Assembly: GCA_014526335.1 (NCBI GenBank)
Contig: JACTAT010000039.1
Location: 2,148,657 to 2,212,656 of the forward strand
Direction of reading: 5' to 3'
DNA length: 64,000 bases
DNA from: Chrysaora quinquecirrha
Taxonomy: Eukaryota > Cnidaria > Scyphozoa > Semaeostomeae > Pelagiidae
Numbering within the stretch: position 1 is the first letter of the stretch; each line of letters opens with the position of its first letter. Positions 1-9,536 of the stretch are shown here, in pieces. The translations under genes were made by a program, and so were the position numbers. The notes beneath the pieces were generated by a model. The model ran no database searches. It had not been told where the DNA came from and saw only the letters and a list, made by a program, of their open reading frames with translations.

Positions 1-4
1 GATT

Positions 5-1057
5 ATGGCCGAACGTTATAAGTTTTATAACAGAAAGCAGATGCCAAATGAGTCAATAGCTGAATATGAAGCAGAACTGAGAAGATTAGCAAAAACATGC
101 GAGTTTACAGCGTCTACTGACCCTGCTTTGACACCACTACTGCAGTCACTGAGGGACAAATTTGTTTTTGGTTTGAATAACGAGACGTGGCAACGTCGGT
201 TATTGCAAGAAGCTGGAGTTTTGACCTTTACGAGAGCTGTCGAAATAACGAAAGCTGCCGAAGCTGCACAGAAGGATGCTCATCAGTTTAACACTTTTGT
301 GGCGAGAGGATCTAGCGATGTTCATGCAGTGAAGCCGAGAAATAAAGAAACGAAAGCTCGAAAGGAAGAATTTTCTAAAGGAAGACATAATTTTTCGAGG
401 GCACCAAAATCAGTGAAATGTTTCAATTGTGGTAAAGAGGGACATTACGCAAGAGACTGCAGGGCCCCCCGAAAAGCCCCTCGCACTTCTAGGAAAAATT
501 TCGCACAGAGTCAAGTAAAGCATATTTCTGGAGAAATATCAGATTGTGAAACGTTGTCTGTGGATTCAAAGGAAGCCAATCATGTTGCAGGAACATTGAA
601 ACCATGTCCAAAAGTTGAAGCTAAAATTAACGGATGCCCCATCACTTTGGAAGTGGACACTGGCTCTGTTGTTACACTTATCAATGAGGCTACATGGCGC
701 AACTCACTTGATACCCCAATACTGAGACCTGCATCATTGGAATTAAAGAGTTATACTCATGGAAATGTTCCATTATTGGAAGAGTTTGATGCAAGCGTTG
801 AAATTAACAGACAGCATACAGAATTTTGTGCAAGAGTAGTGAAAGGAAAAGCCAGGAATCTCTTGGGAAGAGATCTATTGTGTCAAGTTCGCCTTGATTG
901 GCAGTCGATTTTTGCTGTTTTCATTCCACAGGAAAAGAAGTTAAAAGCCGTATTGGATGAATTCGACGAGATTTTGTGGAAGAAACAGGATTGTGTAAGG
1001 GTATTAAAGCAAAAATCAGGATTATGTAACGGTATTTATGTTTCACTGAGTTTGTAA
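5..1057 (+). pseudogene. gag-pro: Gag zinc knuckle plus aspartic protease (retropepsin) region
   Basis: The open frame begins inside Gag, so its first Met is not the true start. Residues 1-110 resemble the Gag capsid-type helical region. A CCHC zinc knuckle, CFNCGKEGHYARDC, lies at about residues 138-151, preceded by a basic stretch expected to bind RNA. A retropepsin active site, DTGSVVTLI, is at about residue 218, and LLGRDLL about 70 residues later fits the second conserved protease motif (usually LLGxD). In the family Gag packages the RNA and the protease cleaves the polyprotein. The frame ends where a short duplication begins (1057), so the link to RT is broken. The call is firm because two independent motifs occur in the right order. 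Confidence 0.88.
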
Positions 1058-1061
1058 AGGA

Positions 1062-2293
1062 AAGAAACAGGATTATGTAAGGGTATTAAAGCAAAAATCC
1101 ACATGAAAAATGATACAACCCCAAAATTTCGCAAAGCACATCCACTGCCATATGCTATGAAGAAGAAGGTTGAGAACAAACTTGATCGTTTGTAGCAGAA
1201 GGGAATCATTACACCTGTACAGTACTCAGACTGGGCAGCTCCTGTTGTTCCGGTTCTGAAACGTGATGGATCAGTACAATTGTGTGGCGATTTTCCAGTA
1301 TCGATCAATCCTAAAATGAAAGTTAACCAGTACCCTCTTCCTCAACCAAATGAAATGTTTACCAATCTCAATGGTGGTGTAATGTGTAGCAATGTTTGTG
1401 AATGTCAAGAAGGTGGGAATGATCTTCAAAAGGTGCCCCTCCATCCTTGGCTTCAAAAGGTGCCCCTCCATCCTTGGCAGTTCCCGGATAGGCCTTGGGA
1501 AAGGTTGCATATTGATTTGGCAGGTCCATTTTTTGGTTTTATGTGGTTAGTTGTTGAAGATGCGTACTCTAAATGGCCTGAAGTGATTAAATTAAGAACT
1601 GCAACATCTACAACTGTAGCAGCAGCTCTGATGAGGATATTTGCTGCTCAAGGATTACCTGAGCAACTAGTTTCCAATAATGGATCACAATTCACTTCAG
1701 AGGAATTCAAGAAATTTTGTAAGCTTAGGGGAATCAATAACTGCTACGTTACGCCATATCACCCTCAAGCAAATAGCCTGGTAGAAAGGTTTATTCAAAC
1801 GTTCAAGACGTGCATGAACAAGATGGCTAAGCATAGCAAGAATATTGATTATAACGTGAATAGTTTCTTGCTTACATATCGAGTTACAGCACATGCAACT
1901 ACTGATGTGGCTCCAAGCCAATTGTTGGTGGGAAGAAAATTACGTACTTGTTTTGATTTGATTCACCCAAGAGTGAAAAAAAACGTCAATGACGATGAAA
2001 ACCATGCTGCAGTTAAAGAAAGAGTTCATCAGTCACAGGAGAAGCAGAAAGCATATCACGATCGTACAGCAAGGATGCATGAATTTGAAGTAGGAGATCT
2101 GGTTTGGGCACGAAATTATAGTAAAAGAGGACCCAAATTTGTTCGTGACAAGATTCATCATAAGATAAGCCCTCTGTCATATCGAGTGTTTGTCCGTGAC
2201 GGCTTGATTTGGCGACAACATTCTCAGCAACTGAAATCTCAAGTTAGAGCAAGAGATGAGTCATCGCACCTTGATGATGAGGATTTACCGTAA
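1062..2293 (+). pseudogene. pol: Pol remnant: RT N-terminus fused to integrase core
   Basis: The first part (about 1062-1375) shows the start of a gypsy RT: an AHPLPYAMKKKVE-like segment, a TAG stop, GIITPVQYSDWAAPVVPVLK and a degraded 'CGDF' motif. The YxDD box is absent. From about 1480 the integrase core is clear: HIDLAGPF carries the first catalytic Asp and LVERFIQTFK supplies the Glu. The second Asp position reads SNNGSQF, with Asn where the family has Asp. The C-terminal part (about 1990-2270) resembles the GPY/F and chromodomain-side region. In the family RT copies the RNA and integrase joins the DNA to the host. Both activities should be lost here. Confidence 0.88.
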
Positions 2294-2451
2294 TTAGATT
2301 TACCATGAAATGACGAAGCAGCTAAGATTCCAGAAACTAATGCGGAGGAGTCTAACGGACCAGTCCAGCGTCGTCCAATTCAGATGCGGAGACAGCCGGA
2401 GAGACTGAACTATAGCATTTTGGGTGGACAAAATTAAGAGGGGAGATGAGA

Positions 2452-2638
2452 TGTTATTGTGTTATTGTTATAACTTTGAATAGACTATTATAGACAACTC
2501 ATCCTGAGGGAACTCCACGCTCATGCGTTGCTAATTTGATTTGTAGTTTTAATGTTATTCTGAGTTGAGTGATTCGATAAAGCAGACGTGTGTTTATCTT
2601 TGTCTCGTTTGGCTAGGCCGGTTTAGGAAAACATAACA
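2452..2638 (+). repeat. 3' LTR of the gypsy element
   Basis: The 187 bp segment starts TGTTATTG and ends CATAACA, giving the short inverted ends TGTTA/TAACA. It is directly preceded by a purine-rich stretch (about 2435-2451, AAGAGGGGAGATGAGA) that fits the polypurine tract priming plus-strand synthesis. The matching 5' LTR is outside the window, so the boundaries rest on end motifs and the tract. Confidence 0.75.
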
Positions 2639-2691
2639 CCTGTTTTTTACACTTTTCAGACCATGGTCTTGTTTCATTTCATGGAATGTGA

Positions 2692-3834
2692 TTAACAGAT
2701 GTGTATTAATGTTAAGTGTAGATCTTCTCTTGCTCCATGTGCGTTTCCTATCCTGAATGTGCGGTTGACATATTGAGTAAGCGTCTCCTTATTAAAGACC
2801 TGCAAGTATACCAGTATAATGACTTTACTGTTGTCCAGCAAAATAAGTTGAGAAAATTTTCCATAGTGAATGAGCTTATCTTTTTCTTTCAGTAATAGAA
2901 GCCCCTGGACTTTTGCTTCGGCAGTATGGGAACTTGCAATGAATTCTGCAACAGGTAAGGGCGGCTTATTTCCAAATGGATGTTTAACACAAGGAGCATA
3001 ATAGAGAATTTGCCTGTAGCAGGGCATTTTCTGAACAACTCCCCCTGTTGCTTCAAAATAGACAATGTCATGAGGAGCAATACCATGATACCGTCGTATC
3101 AAAGATTCATGCAGTAACACTACTTTTAATGCGGGAATTAGTTGTAGAGTTTGCATATAACCAAAGAGTTTATGAGATAACTGGTTCAGCTCTGTAGCCT
3201 TATTTTCGTCTTCTTTGATTTCGTTCTGAATGTATGTCATCTTATCGTGCAAGATCTGCAATTCTGGATGACCTTTCCGGATCTGATTTTTGATCTCCTG
3301 TGTTACTGGTAGAGATATTCGTGCCACTGTTCTGTTTCCAGCAGCAAAAGCATCTGCAGATAAGTCCATCGCAATAAGAATCCGAAGGTGGAACCTGAAA
3401 GTTTTCCTGCAATGATCAGCTTTTCCCAATTCTGTCTTTGCCGGCCACGTTTCTCAACTTTCGTTTTATGCAGGTCGTGGCATATTTCACCTGTAAACTA
3501 CAAATTCAAGATGTTTTTTGCTTCCTTTTTTATAGTGAAATTAACTTCCCCACTGCAAAGTGGACGATGAGCACGAACTGCATGACCTTTCAGGTATGGG
3601 CAATTTTTCTTTCTTAGATCAAGGCCTGAAACATGATTGCCTTTGAAGACCAAGGTGCAGTAAGAGTTGTGTTGCTCTACTATTGAGACAAAAAAACTAG
3701 TCCAGTTTCAACAAGTTTTGTTGCACCAACAAATTTCTTCCACTCGTCCTGTCAAAAGATAGATTGCTCTTCGGAGTTTTGAACCCTGAACATTACATCG
3801 ATGGAACATTGCTTTCACTTGATAAATTTATTGT
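2692..3834 (-). pseudogene. Transposase-like protein, C-terminal half (MULE-like, tentative)
   Basis: On the minus strand 2692-3429 is open for 245 codons, and recognisable but broken frames continue upstream to the foldback element at 3835. The segment VYFEATGGVV followed by LPVAEFIASSHTAEA resembles the 'DATG ... PVAE(F/M)' block of DDE-type MULE-like transposases; Glu-Ala-Thr replaces the usual Asp-Ala-Thr. A later block ending HLTLIHIC fits the end of the same core. Upstream, a basic segment with LKGHAVRAHRPLCSG looks like an N-terminal DNA-binding zinc region. The gene continues on the far side of the foldback element (6823-7762). The family name is by resemblance only. Confidence 0.5.
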
Positions 3835-4170
3835 CACCCCACATAACGTATGTGCAGTACAGTGGTAGGTGTGCAGTACAGTGGTGGATGTTCAGTACAG
3901 TGGAGGGATACCATGAGTACAGTGGAGGGATACCATGAGTACAGTGTTGGATGTTCAGTACAGTAGAGGGATACCAACAGTACCATCAGTACAGTGGAGG
4001 GATACCATCAGTACAGGGGTGGATGTTCAGTACAGTTGAGGGATACCATAAGTACAGGGGTGAGTGTTCAGTGCAGTGGAGGGTTACCATCAGTACAGTG
4101 GTGGGCGTGCAATTCATATCTGTAAAAAGCAGCTCTAAAGACTCTTTTTTGAATAGAGGTATGTTCTGAG
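3835..4170 (+). repeat. Left arm of foldback element (tandem ~22 bp units)
   Basis: After the outer end, degenerate copies of the GTACAGTGGAGGGATACCAT unit alternate with GTTCAGTACAGTGG-type spacers up to about 4110. A non-repetitive stretch then continues the inverted match to the right arm to about 4170. The open frame at 3951-4169 is a by-product of the repeat. Confidence 0.82.
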
Positions 4171-4768
4171 TTTCTCTCTTAATTCTTAAGTTGATGGATG
4201 TTTATATTTTTATTATTCAATTATTGGTGTAATAAATGCTTTTGTTATGGACGCTAAATGTTATATAACGGGAAAATCAGCAAAGAATGAAATAATTACT
4301 AATCGGTAGCTTGATACAATAACTAATTACTGGATATGATGTTAGTATACAAAAAAAGGAAGGAAAAAGACTTTCGAATGGGAGAAACATATGACTGAAT
4401 AAACAAACAGAGTGTCATTCAATGAATGAGCAGATCGGCAGAGCATATTCACGAGTAATGAAAAAAAGTACATTTTCATTTCTGTAATTACAGTACTGGT
4501 TAATTATGTTACGAAGTGAACTGAATGGTGGATAACCAACTTTTCAAACAAACCAGTGATGGGCATAATTGCACCATTTTCGTTTGACTTCTAACACCAG
4601 AAACACGGTAGTTGATAATACGTACATTATCAACCAGAATAATATAATAATATTTAACTCATTGAAGTCACAGATATCATCATGTCAAAGAACAGTAGGC
4701 CTAAGCACTAACAGAAATCGCTATTTCGCAGCCCTCAACCCGGATTCGCAAACAAGACTGTTCTGTAT

Positions 4769-5721
4769 AATCAAGAACTGGACTCATCAACGTTTTGCAA
4801 AGAGCCACTAACGCTTCCAAAGCCTGTTCTCACCCAAAAAGTTTTTGAGAATAGTTCAAGGTATAGAAAAGACAAACAGGATGGAGGCCATAGAGTTGAG
4901 GAAACAGAGAATGACAATTTTTTAGAGTTTAGCCAAAGCAGAGATGATGACGAAACCTTTTTCAGCATTATGAACACCCTCCAAGCATTACAAAATCCTG
5001 GTGCTGCTCCTCAAACGTCATTTACGATAGAAAGTTCTACCATCACTCACCATTATGGGAGAGAAAAAGGATGACAGCACAAAGGAGAGACAGAAGAGTG
5101 GATTAAGCTGCACTAAACCGGGATGCAATAAGGAATTTCCAAGGAAGGATGCCCTTCAAAGACATGTTGATAGTGTGCATAAAGGGATGAAAATCTCGTG
5201 CCCACAGTGTAGCAAACTTTTCTGGAACAAAGCTGCTCTAAAAAGACCTGCCACTAACCACCATGACAGCCAGGATTTTCATTGCCATGCAGCAGAATGT
5301 GAAAAAACCTTTTCCTCAAAGGATAGCCTGGCTAATAAGAAGGCAAAACATTTTGAAGGAAACCTCTTCAGATGTGATGTTCCACAGTGAAAAGCAAAAT
5401 TCACACACAGGCACTTGCTAGAGGGACATATTGTTATACACACTGGAGACAAAGATTTCAAGTTTTCAAAATGCAGCACAAAATTCACTTACAGGCACAA
5501 CCTCTCAATACACCAACTGAAGATTAAAGGCAAGGGAAGGGCACCACCTGGTTCATGGGGGATTTTAATGTAAGATGGATGGCTGTGGAAAAAAATTTGC
5601 CGACAACAGATGCTTAAAGGGGCATTTTTCAGCATCTCACAGCAGAATAAAATACTTGTGTGAATTTTGTAAGACACAGTTCTCCTACAGATCAGACACA
5701 TGTGCAGTGCACAAAATTTAA
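4769..5721 (+). pseudogene. C2H2 zinc-finger protein, TFIIIA-like spacing, inside foldback element
   Basis: An acidic and Ser/Thr-rich leader (about 4769-5050) is followed, after a frame change near 5055, by C2H2 fingers. CTKPGCNKEF...H....H and CPQCSKLF... are clear, then CHAAECEKTFSS... and FRCDVPQ. An in-frame TGA (5388-5390) sits where a finger cysteine is expected, and the same frame then continues through THRHLLEGHIVIHTGDK and KCSTKFTYRHNLSIH. A second frameshift near 5570 leads to DGCGKKF...H and CEFCKTQFSYRSDTCAVH, ending at TAA 5719-5721. About seven fingers are traceable with no visible intron. C2H2 fingers bind DNA or RNA; whether this is captured host sequence or the element's own protein cannot be told here. 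Confidence 0.72.
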
Positions 5722-6231
5722 CTATTTAACGTATACAGAAAACTGTGAAACTTTGAAAGATTGCTGGGGGATTTATATCCATTTACATTATACATATCGA
5801 ATAATTGTGGACACGAACAGCAGATGAACTCTATTGTTTTGATATTCAATTTTCACTTTGATTTGGATATTTTGTAGTTAGTAGCTACGTAGTTTTTTTT
5901 ATCATAAATAAGAAATTGTTAGTTGGGTAATAAAATTTTGTTAAGTTTTGTTTCTGGCTCTATAGGTTAATTTCATAGCATGCTTATTGTATTTATACTG
6001 TATATAATTATCATGTGGTCTTAATTAAATAATTTTGATTATGATTCATCGTAATCTTTGGGTTCTTTAACAAATTTGTGGCGCTTTTTCAATTGTTCAA
6101 TTTTTTATATCTAGTTATCTAGACTTGACATTTAGCGCAACTGACTCTCTGTAAGAAAGCAGCAAACATCGGGAGTCAGCTATGAAAAACTAGATGTATT
6201 AATTAGCATGACTTTTCGAAAAATCGAGACC

Positions 6232-6822
6232 CAGAACACAACTCTATTCAAAAATGAGTGTTTAGAGCTGCTTTTTCCAGATATAGGTCTTACATTACGC
6301 ATTACTGTCTTCCTTAAAAAACCTTCATTTCATACAACACCACTGCAATTTCTGTAATGAATTGCACGCCCACCCCTGTACTGATGGTATCCCTCAACTG
6401 TACTGAATATCAACCCCTGTACTGATGGTATCTCTCCACTGTACTGATGGTATCCCTCCACTGTACTGAACATCCACGACCATAATGATGGTATCCCTCC
6501 ACTGTACTGATGGTATCCCTCTACCCAACTCATGGTATCCTTCCACTGTACTGAACAGCCACACCTGTACTCATGGTATCCCTCCACTTTACTCGTGGTA
6601 TCCCTCCACTGTACTGAGCATCAATCACCGTACTCATGGTATCCCTCCACTGTACTCATGGTATCCCTCCACTGTACTCATGGTATCCCTCCACTGTACT
6701 GAACAGCCACACCTGTACTCATGGTATCCCTCCACTGAACTCATGGTATCCCTCCACTTTGCTGAACATCCACCACTGTACTGCACAACCACCTCTGTAC
6801 TGCACATACGTTATGTGCGGTG
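6232..6822 (-). repeat. Right arm of foldback element (tandem ~22 bp units, expanded)
   Basis: This is the inverted counterpart of the left arm, with more copies of the ATGGTATCCCTCCACTGTACT unit. About 70 bp (about 6287-6355) has no match in the left arm. The short reading frames at 6330-6836 are artefacts of the repeat. Confidence 0.82.
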
Positions 6823-7762
6823 ATTGTATCTGGTGAAACTTCAATGATATCAAACGCACCAAACACTTTTGAGGACTTTTTGGGGATTCCAGCCTCATCC
6901 ATTTTGCGATTTCTGTTGATTTTCTTTAACATCTTTGGCATGTTTATGCAAATTATCTTCAAATAATTCATGTTCCTCTACAGTGTCCTTTTTCTTAGAG
7001 AATTAGATGGTATCAAGACCTGCTTCGCAACCTCTGTTGCCACACAAGAGAAAATTTCGACTACATAGTCCTGCACTTGTGCTTCGCCCAGCACTAGAAC
7101 TTGCATGGAACAATTTTTCCTTCAGGTTTTCTGGCTCTGAATTTCCAAATCTTTCTTGGTTGATGTCTTGATTTACTTGATGTTTATTGACAGGTGCACT
7201 GTTCTGTGTTGATAATGTACTTGGTTGCTCCTTTAGATTAACAGAACGCGTTAGGGAGTTCCCATGTCTTCCATATCTCCGCAGCTCAAAATAGATACCT
7301 CTGTAGAGGAAGCAAGCTCTTCTTCCAAAGAACTGTTAACATCACATATGCCCTCACCCTCTTCAGTTGTAAGTACTTCGGCAGCGTTTTCCCTTTCAAC
7401 ATTGCTGCTCCTGCCAAGGCCTTTGGGGCTATTGGGGCAACGATAGCACCTTGATCACCCTTTGGATGTTTTGGGATAGTTCTTTAGCCAAGTGACATTT
7501 TTCTCCGACACCTTTTTTGTACCAAAATCAAGCTGACCAACTTTCAGCCACCTCTCTTTTTTAGGGTGATCATTATAAATTCGATTTATTTCTTCAAAGC
7601 ACTTGGTCAATTTCTGTTTGTTAACCAATGATCCCTCGCACTTGCACCCATTTCTTGGCCTAACACCTGCAAAACATGCCTCTCTCTGACTTAGTTTAAT
7701 TTTTTGAAACTTTCGCAGTTGAGAAATATTCCTTTTTTGACTTCAACTTTGTCCTCTATCAT
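6823..7762 (-). pseudogene. Transposase-like protein, N-terminal half
   Basis: This is the upstream part of the minus-strand gene interrupted by the foldback element. Reading from ATG 7762, an N-terminal segment is followed by a stop. A well-conserved block then contains CFAGVRPRNGCKCEGSL and, further on, VGQLDFGTKKVSEKNVTWLKNY (about 7500-7690). An acidic Ser-rich linker spans about 7260-7450. Near the insertion point the frame encoding IPKKSSKVFGAFDIIEVSPD runs to 6823. The Cys pair fits a zinc-binding N-terminus, as in MULE-like transposases, but I cannot confirm the family. Multiple stops and frame changes indicate decay. Confidence 0.5.
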
Positions 7763-7902
7763 GGATACTCAAACACAAATGGCAAATACAGATTTTGTAC
7801 CTACCCATTTCACGCAACGCCTCTGGGTTACATCATGATGACACATTTACTTAGAGAAGTTTACTTCTTTTCTTGATAAAACCAAACCAGTTGTGATAGT
7901 TT

Positions 7903-8208
7903 GAGCTGACACAAGTTATTGTTATGTTTATTTTTTGCCTATATGGTGTAGATTACGGTTATATCAAAGACATTAAGCTGTCGTCTGAAAAAGCCGAGCT
8001 ATAAGACATTTACTACAGGCAAGACATTGAAAAACTGTGACGCCATGCGAAGCCTTCTCTTACATTTCCCGTTTTTCCTGCAAAACTATAGAGCTGACAC
8101 AAGTTTTTTTATGTTTACTATTAGCCTATATGGTGTAGATTACGGTTATATCAAAGACTTTAAGATGTCTTGTGAAAAAGCCGAGCTATAAGACATTTAC
8201 CACAGGCA
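7903..8208 (+). repeat. Direct repeat pair, ~118 bp each
   Basis: Positions 7903-8021 and 8091-8208 are two direct copies. Both start GAGCTGACACAAGTT, share the GTGTAGATTACGGTTATATC segment and end AGCCGAGCTATAAGACATTTACYACAGGCA. Identity looks about 90 percent. The 69 bp between them are unrelated. The unit has no coding potential that I can see. Confidence 0.8.
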
Positions 8209-8390
8209 GCATCATGATCATCATGATTCAGCACTACAACCACCTCAACCACCACCACCACCACCACACCCACCATACCACCACAATCACCGCTACCAAC
8301 CAGCATCATGATCATCGTGGTCATCAACATCATCCTCATAACCACCACCATTATCATCATAATCATTATCGTCATTTTTGTGCATACCAT
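8206..8390. repeat. CAC/CAT/ATC-rich simple repeat
   Basis: An imperfect trinucleotide-rich tract (CACCAC, ATCATC, CATCAT). Open frames on both strands (His-rich on plus, Met-rich on minus) are expected from such a tract and are not genes. Confidence 0.9.
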
Positions 8391-8544
8391 TAAAAATCTT
8401 TCATCATTTGACAAAAATAGCTATATTTAACCAGAGTCGTTCTTTGAAAATGTTTTTTTACAGTGACACTGTTGTGGCTGTGAATATTCGTCTGCAACTT
8501 GAATCTGTGTCCAGATGAATATTCCTCCAACTTTGAGATGGTAT

Positions 8545-8637
8545 TGAATCTACCTGGAGACGCATTCTTTCAGCTTTCCCTTATTCAAAGAAAATTAAAG
8601 TAATTGTAATAGATGAAGCACATTGCATTTCTCATTG
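8545..8637 (+). pseudogene. RecQ-type helicase exon fragment (DEAH motif II)
   Basis: One frame reads SKKIKVIVIDEAHCISHW and ends at a splice-donor-like G|GTAAGAT at 8637/8638. 'DEAHC(I/V)S(H/Q)W' is the Walker B/motif II signature of RecQ-family DNA helicases, where Asp-Glu coordinates Mg for ATP hydrolysis and unwinding. Only about 30 residues are visible, with a stop close upstream and no neighbouring helicase exon found. It could be one exon of a real gene with distant exons, or a captured or decayed copy. The motif is short but very specific. Confidence 0.55.
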
Positions 8638-9536
8638 GTAAGATCATATCATAGAGTACTTATTAGGGTATTTCAAATCTTAACAAAAGTTCAACCCAGG
8701 TTAGGTATATCTTACAAAATAATTATAGTATTAATTGAGAAACCTGAAACTTGAACATCAATATTGGCAAGATCATAAGCTAGCTAAGACTCAGTTCTCT
8801 AGATTAGGGAGACTAGACTATTTATTTATTTTATTTTAAAAATGATTCCTTCAAGAGTAGAATTACTAGAATCTGGATGAATAAAAAAGTGCAAAAGCGC
8901 TTTCAACAGCGCTTTCAACATCAAACATATAGAATATGTATTGAAATATTATTTTACCAGAGATAAAAATAATTACCCTATAGAGATAAATACAACCAAA
9001 TAGGTAGCCTTCATCTAGTCTTAAATTAAAGATTTGAATAGTTATGGTGAAGTGGTCCCAAATGAGCAAAATAATTTTAATGAAAGGCCTGAGATATAAC
9101 ATTTAGAATCTTAGGTAATTACCAACTAATAAATACTAAATGAAGCTAAGAATTGATTTTAGATTTACTCTGGAGCAGCTTTGCCCAAAATATAATAGAA
9201 TAAAAGAACATGGAGTAAGGCTCGGTTAATTTTAACTGTTTTTTTTTTATATTTGCGTGGCATTCTCCTTGTTCCAGTATGTAGATACTTTGTAAATCAA
9301 TTTCAGTTCGAAACAAAGCTTTATTTCAGTTTTAAACACATTGAGTTTGATCAGTGGTATCAAAAAGCATCTGACGTGTTTAACTTTTGATATGATATGC
9401 ACCTGGTGAAATTTAATATGCCAAAATGGACGAAATTCACTTCAGACAAGTCACAAAATTCTTTTGAACCTAGGCCTGGTGCTGACAATTATCCAGAGCA
9501 AATTATGATAACATAATTTACATCTTTTTTATCAAT
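8638..9536. other. No recognised feature
   Basis: AT-rich sequence with only short chance frames. I see no motif, repeat structure or RNA gene. Confidence 0.6.

Larger units (their letters stand above)
1..2638 (+). mobile_element. Ty3/gypsy LTR retrotransposon, 5' part outside window, internally deleted
   Basis: Gag-protease, a short RT remnant, integrase and one 3' LTR follow each other in the order expected for a Ty3/gypsy (Metaviridae-type) element. The 5' LTR and the start of Gag lie before position 1. RT catalytic core, RNase H and the integrase zinc finger are missing: the sequence jumps from RT N-terminal residues (about 1375) to the spacer before the integrase core (about 1395). A 27 bp unit is duplicated in tandem at about 1424-1480, and a ~40 bp segment near 985-1020 recurs at 1065-1100. 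Deletions, duplications and an in-frame TAG near 1193 make this a dead copy. Confidence 0.9.
3835..6822. mobile_element. Foldback element with tandem-repeat arms and zinc-finger cargo
   Basis: The outer ends are inverted copies: CACCCCACATAACGTATGTG at 3835 and its near-perfect complement ending at 6822 (one mismatch). Immediately outside each end is ATTGT (3830-3834 and 6823-6827), a 5 bp target duplication. The arms (3835-4170 and 6232-6822) consist largely of a ~22 bp unit containing GTACAGTGGAGGGATACCAT. They end internally in a shared unique stretch containing AGAGCTGCTTTTT. The core carries a C2H2 zinc-finger reading frame and no recognised transposase. The element sits inside a minus-strand transposase-like gene, so it arrived after that gene. 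The superfamily is unknown; 5 bp duplications occur in hAT5 and in some Ginger-type elements. Confidence 0.82.

Noticed and set aside
3860..4110. Regularly spaced short repeats resembling a CRISPR array (also 6360-6790)
   Set aside because: The units are contiguous and degenerate, form inverted arms of one element, have no unique spacers of constant length, and the setting is eukaryotic.
8160..8414. His-rich and Met-rich open frames
   Set aside because: They are produced by the CAC/ATC simple repeat on both strands; no other coding evidence.
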